NCBI RefSeq assembly: GCF_017876795.1
Contig: NZ_JAGIOR010000004.1
Span: 360,701 to 424,700 of the forward strand
Origin: Rhizobium leguminosarum
Lineage (GTDB): Bacteria > Pseudomonadota > Alphaproteobacteria > Rhizobiales > Rhizobiaceae
Reading direction: 5' to 3'
Length of the DNA: 64,000 nucleotides
The notes beneath the pieces are model-generated. The model was not told where the DNA came from. It searched no databases and was given only the letters and a program-made list of their open reading frames with translations. Position numbers and translations under genes: made by a program. Below are positions 62,685 through 64,000 of this stretch, piece by piece; position 1 is the first letter of the stretch; each line of letters opens with the position of its first letter.

Positions 62685-64000
62685 GGCGCTGCCCCTCGGA
62701 TGATCCGGTCGATTGCGCCAGCACGGCATCCGCAGTGGTCTCCGACGAGATGAATTCCCGCACCACGCGCCCGCGGAAGAGCACAAGGATGCGATCGGTG
62801 ATGCCGACGAGTTCGGGCAGATCCGAAGACAGCACGATCACGCCGGCGCCGCGCGCCGCGAGTTCGCCAATCAGCGTGTAGATCTCGACCTTGGAGCCGA
62901 TATCGACGCCGACCGTCGGCTCGTCGAGGAGATAGACCTCGGAGCGGCGGCTCAGCCATTTGGCGATGGCGATCTTCTGCTGGTTGCCGCCCGAAAGTGT
63001 ACGCAGCAGGGCATTCCGACCATTGGTTTTTACCTGCAGCCGTGTGATCAGCGCATCGACCTCGCTCTGTTCGTGTTTGCGATCGAGAAAGCCGAAACGC
63101 GTGAAACGGCCAAGGCTCGAAAGGCTGATGTTTTCCGCGACACTGAGGTCGAGCGCGACGCCGTGGCGGCGACGGTCCTCCGGCACCAGTGCGATCTCGC
63201 GGCCGGCTGCCTGCGTCGGATTGGTGAAATGGCCAGCCTTGCCGCCGATCTCGATGCGGCCGGAAGCCGCTGTCTCCAGCCCGAAGAGAGTGCGGATCAG
63301 CTCCTTGGCGCCGGAGCCGAGCAGGCCGGTGAGGCCGAGCACTTCGCCGCGGCGAAGCGTGAAGCTGATGTCGCTATATTTTCCCCGTGCCGACAGTTGG
63401 TCGACCTTGAGGATTTCCGCGCCGGGCGTCACCTGCGGCTTCGGAAACATCTCCTTGATGTCGCGCTCGACCATCAGCCGGGCGATCGCTGCGGCCGAGG
63501 TGTTCTTGATCGGTAAGGAGGCGACGTCGAGCCCATTGCGCAGCACGGTGACGTGGTCGCAGAGCTCTTCGATTTCGTTCAGATAGTGCGAGATATAGAT
63601 GATGGTGACGCCTTCGTCGCTGAGACGGCGGATCAAACGGAAGAGGATATCGGCCTCTCGGGCCACCAATGCCGCCGTCGGCTCGTCGAAGACCAGCACC
63701 TTCGGCTGGTTAAGGAGCGCGCGGGTGATTTGCACGATCTGCTTTTCGGCGGTCGACAATTCGCCGATCAGGGCGGCGTTCGGCAGACGGAGACCGAAAT
63801 AGTCGTTGAGAATATCGGATGCGCGGCGCTGCATCAGTCGCCGGTCGAGGAATGGCGTACCTGATATCCGCGGTTCCCGGCCGAGGAACAGGGTTTCGCC
63901 GACAGTGAAGGTCGGGACCAGCAGCCGGTCCTGGTGAATGAAGTGGATGCCGAGCTCTTCGGCAAGATGCGGCGTCAACCGGTCGAATCTCTGCCCTTCG
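62674..64000 (-). CDS. Ribose-class sugar ABC ATPase (partial, runs off the edge)
   Basis: The last 440 or so residues of a double-domain sugar ATPase (RbsA/MglA type). The first domain lacks its Walker A, which lies beyond 64000, but shows FTVGETLFLGREP, LSTAEKQIVQITRALL and VLVFDEPTAALVAREAD. The second has GLTGLLGSGAKELIRTLFG, LSGGNQQKIAIAKWL and VYLLDEPTVGVDIGSK. It heads the three-gene minus-strand transporter; the binding protein gene must lie to the right of the window. Confidence 0.92.
   Translation of the reverse strand, partial: EGQRFDRLTPHLAEELGIHFIHQDRLLVPTFTVGETLFLGREPRISGTPFLDRRLMQRRASDILNDYFGLRLPNAALIGELSTAEKQIVQITRALLNQPKVLVFDEPTAALVAREADILFRLIRRLSDEGVTIIYISHYLNEIEELCDHVTVLRNGLDVASLPIKNTSAAAIARLMVERDIKEMFPKPQVTPGAEILKVDQLSARGKYSDISFTLRRGEVLGLTGLLGSGAKELIRTLFGLETAASGRIEIGGKAGHFTNPTQAAGREIALVPEDRRRHGVALDLSVAENISLSSLGRFTRFGFLDRKHEQSEVDALITRLQVKTNGRNALLRTLSGGNQQKIAIAKWLSRRSEVYLLDEPTVGVDIGSKVEIYTLIGELAARGAGVIVLSSDLPELVGITDRILVLFRGRVVREFISSETTADAVLAQSTGSSEGQRHVG

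Overview
The window reads as part of a repABC plasmid from a fast-growing Rhizobium of the R. leguminosarum/etli type. The grounds are a repA-repB-repC cassette with two 16-bp parS palindromes and a counter-transcribed RNA, high-GC alphaproteobacterial coding, rhizobial families (DUF992, DUF1328, DUF2934, a ROSE-like RNA thermometer) and a glpRD-STPQUV-K glycerol locus with the rhizobial gene order. The species assignment is inference.

Layout. 1-4340: a small upstream gene and repABC. 4488-15278: an insertion-sequence-rich accessory region. Two nearly identical 1078-bp IS5-family copies face each other (4905-5982 and 12774-13851). Between them lie Tn3-type debris (two resolvase tails and a transposase piece), an AraC tail, a TauE-like scrap, a frameshifted thioredoxin-TPR gene, a shorter thioredoxin paralogue, and an intact C25/caspase-like cysteine peptidase gene with a small downstream partner. 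Fragments of an IS66-type transposase flank the pair. 15279-20134: two epoxide hydrolase paralogues (one fused to an IS66 tail), an isochorismatase-like hydrolase, and SRPBCC and HxlR genes that have lost their shared intergenic region, followed by more debris. 20369-24418: surface polysaccharide genes (sugar phosphotransferase, nucleotide-sugar dehydratase, frameshifted O-antigen ligase). 24857-27166: an exported PDZ protein with an acidic tail, a DUF2934 protein and an intact IS5/IS1031-type element with a TAA target duplication.

27285-41581 holds metabolic and transport cassettes: GntR plus mannonate dehydratase; TetR with a divergent EmrAB-like efflux pair; an aldose epimerase; an ABC-F ATPase; VOC, DUF1328, DUF992 and GNAT proteins; LysR with a divergent, frameshifted EamA exporter; and a broken conserved hypothetical gene. 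41763-45592: a SAM-cyclase-ATPase-TPR protein and a DUF4242 protein. 45713-47291: an ISAzo13-type transposase with an overlapping passenger frame. 47790-48649: a small heat-shock gene behind a ROSE-like leader. 49037-60651: the glycerol locus (repressor, dehydrogenase, two-ATPase ABC importer, binding protein, kinase) with an IS110-family element between the two ATPase genes. 60688-64000: a sugar ABC importer of the ribose class on the minus strand, running off the right edge.

The candidates for something undescribed are the C25-like peptidase and its small partner inside the IS5-bounded cargo, and the asymmetric GlpS/GlpT ATPase pair. Four genes carry apparent one-base frameshifts: thioredoxin-TPR, O-antigen ligase, EamA and a conserved hypothetical. 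They are either genuine decay or sequencing errors, and read data would decide. No tRNA, rRNA or CRISPR array was seen.
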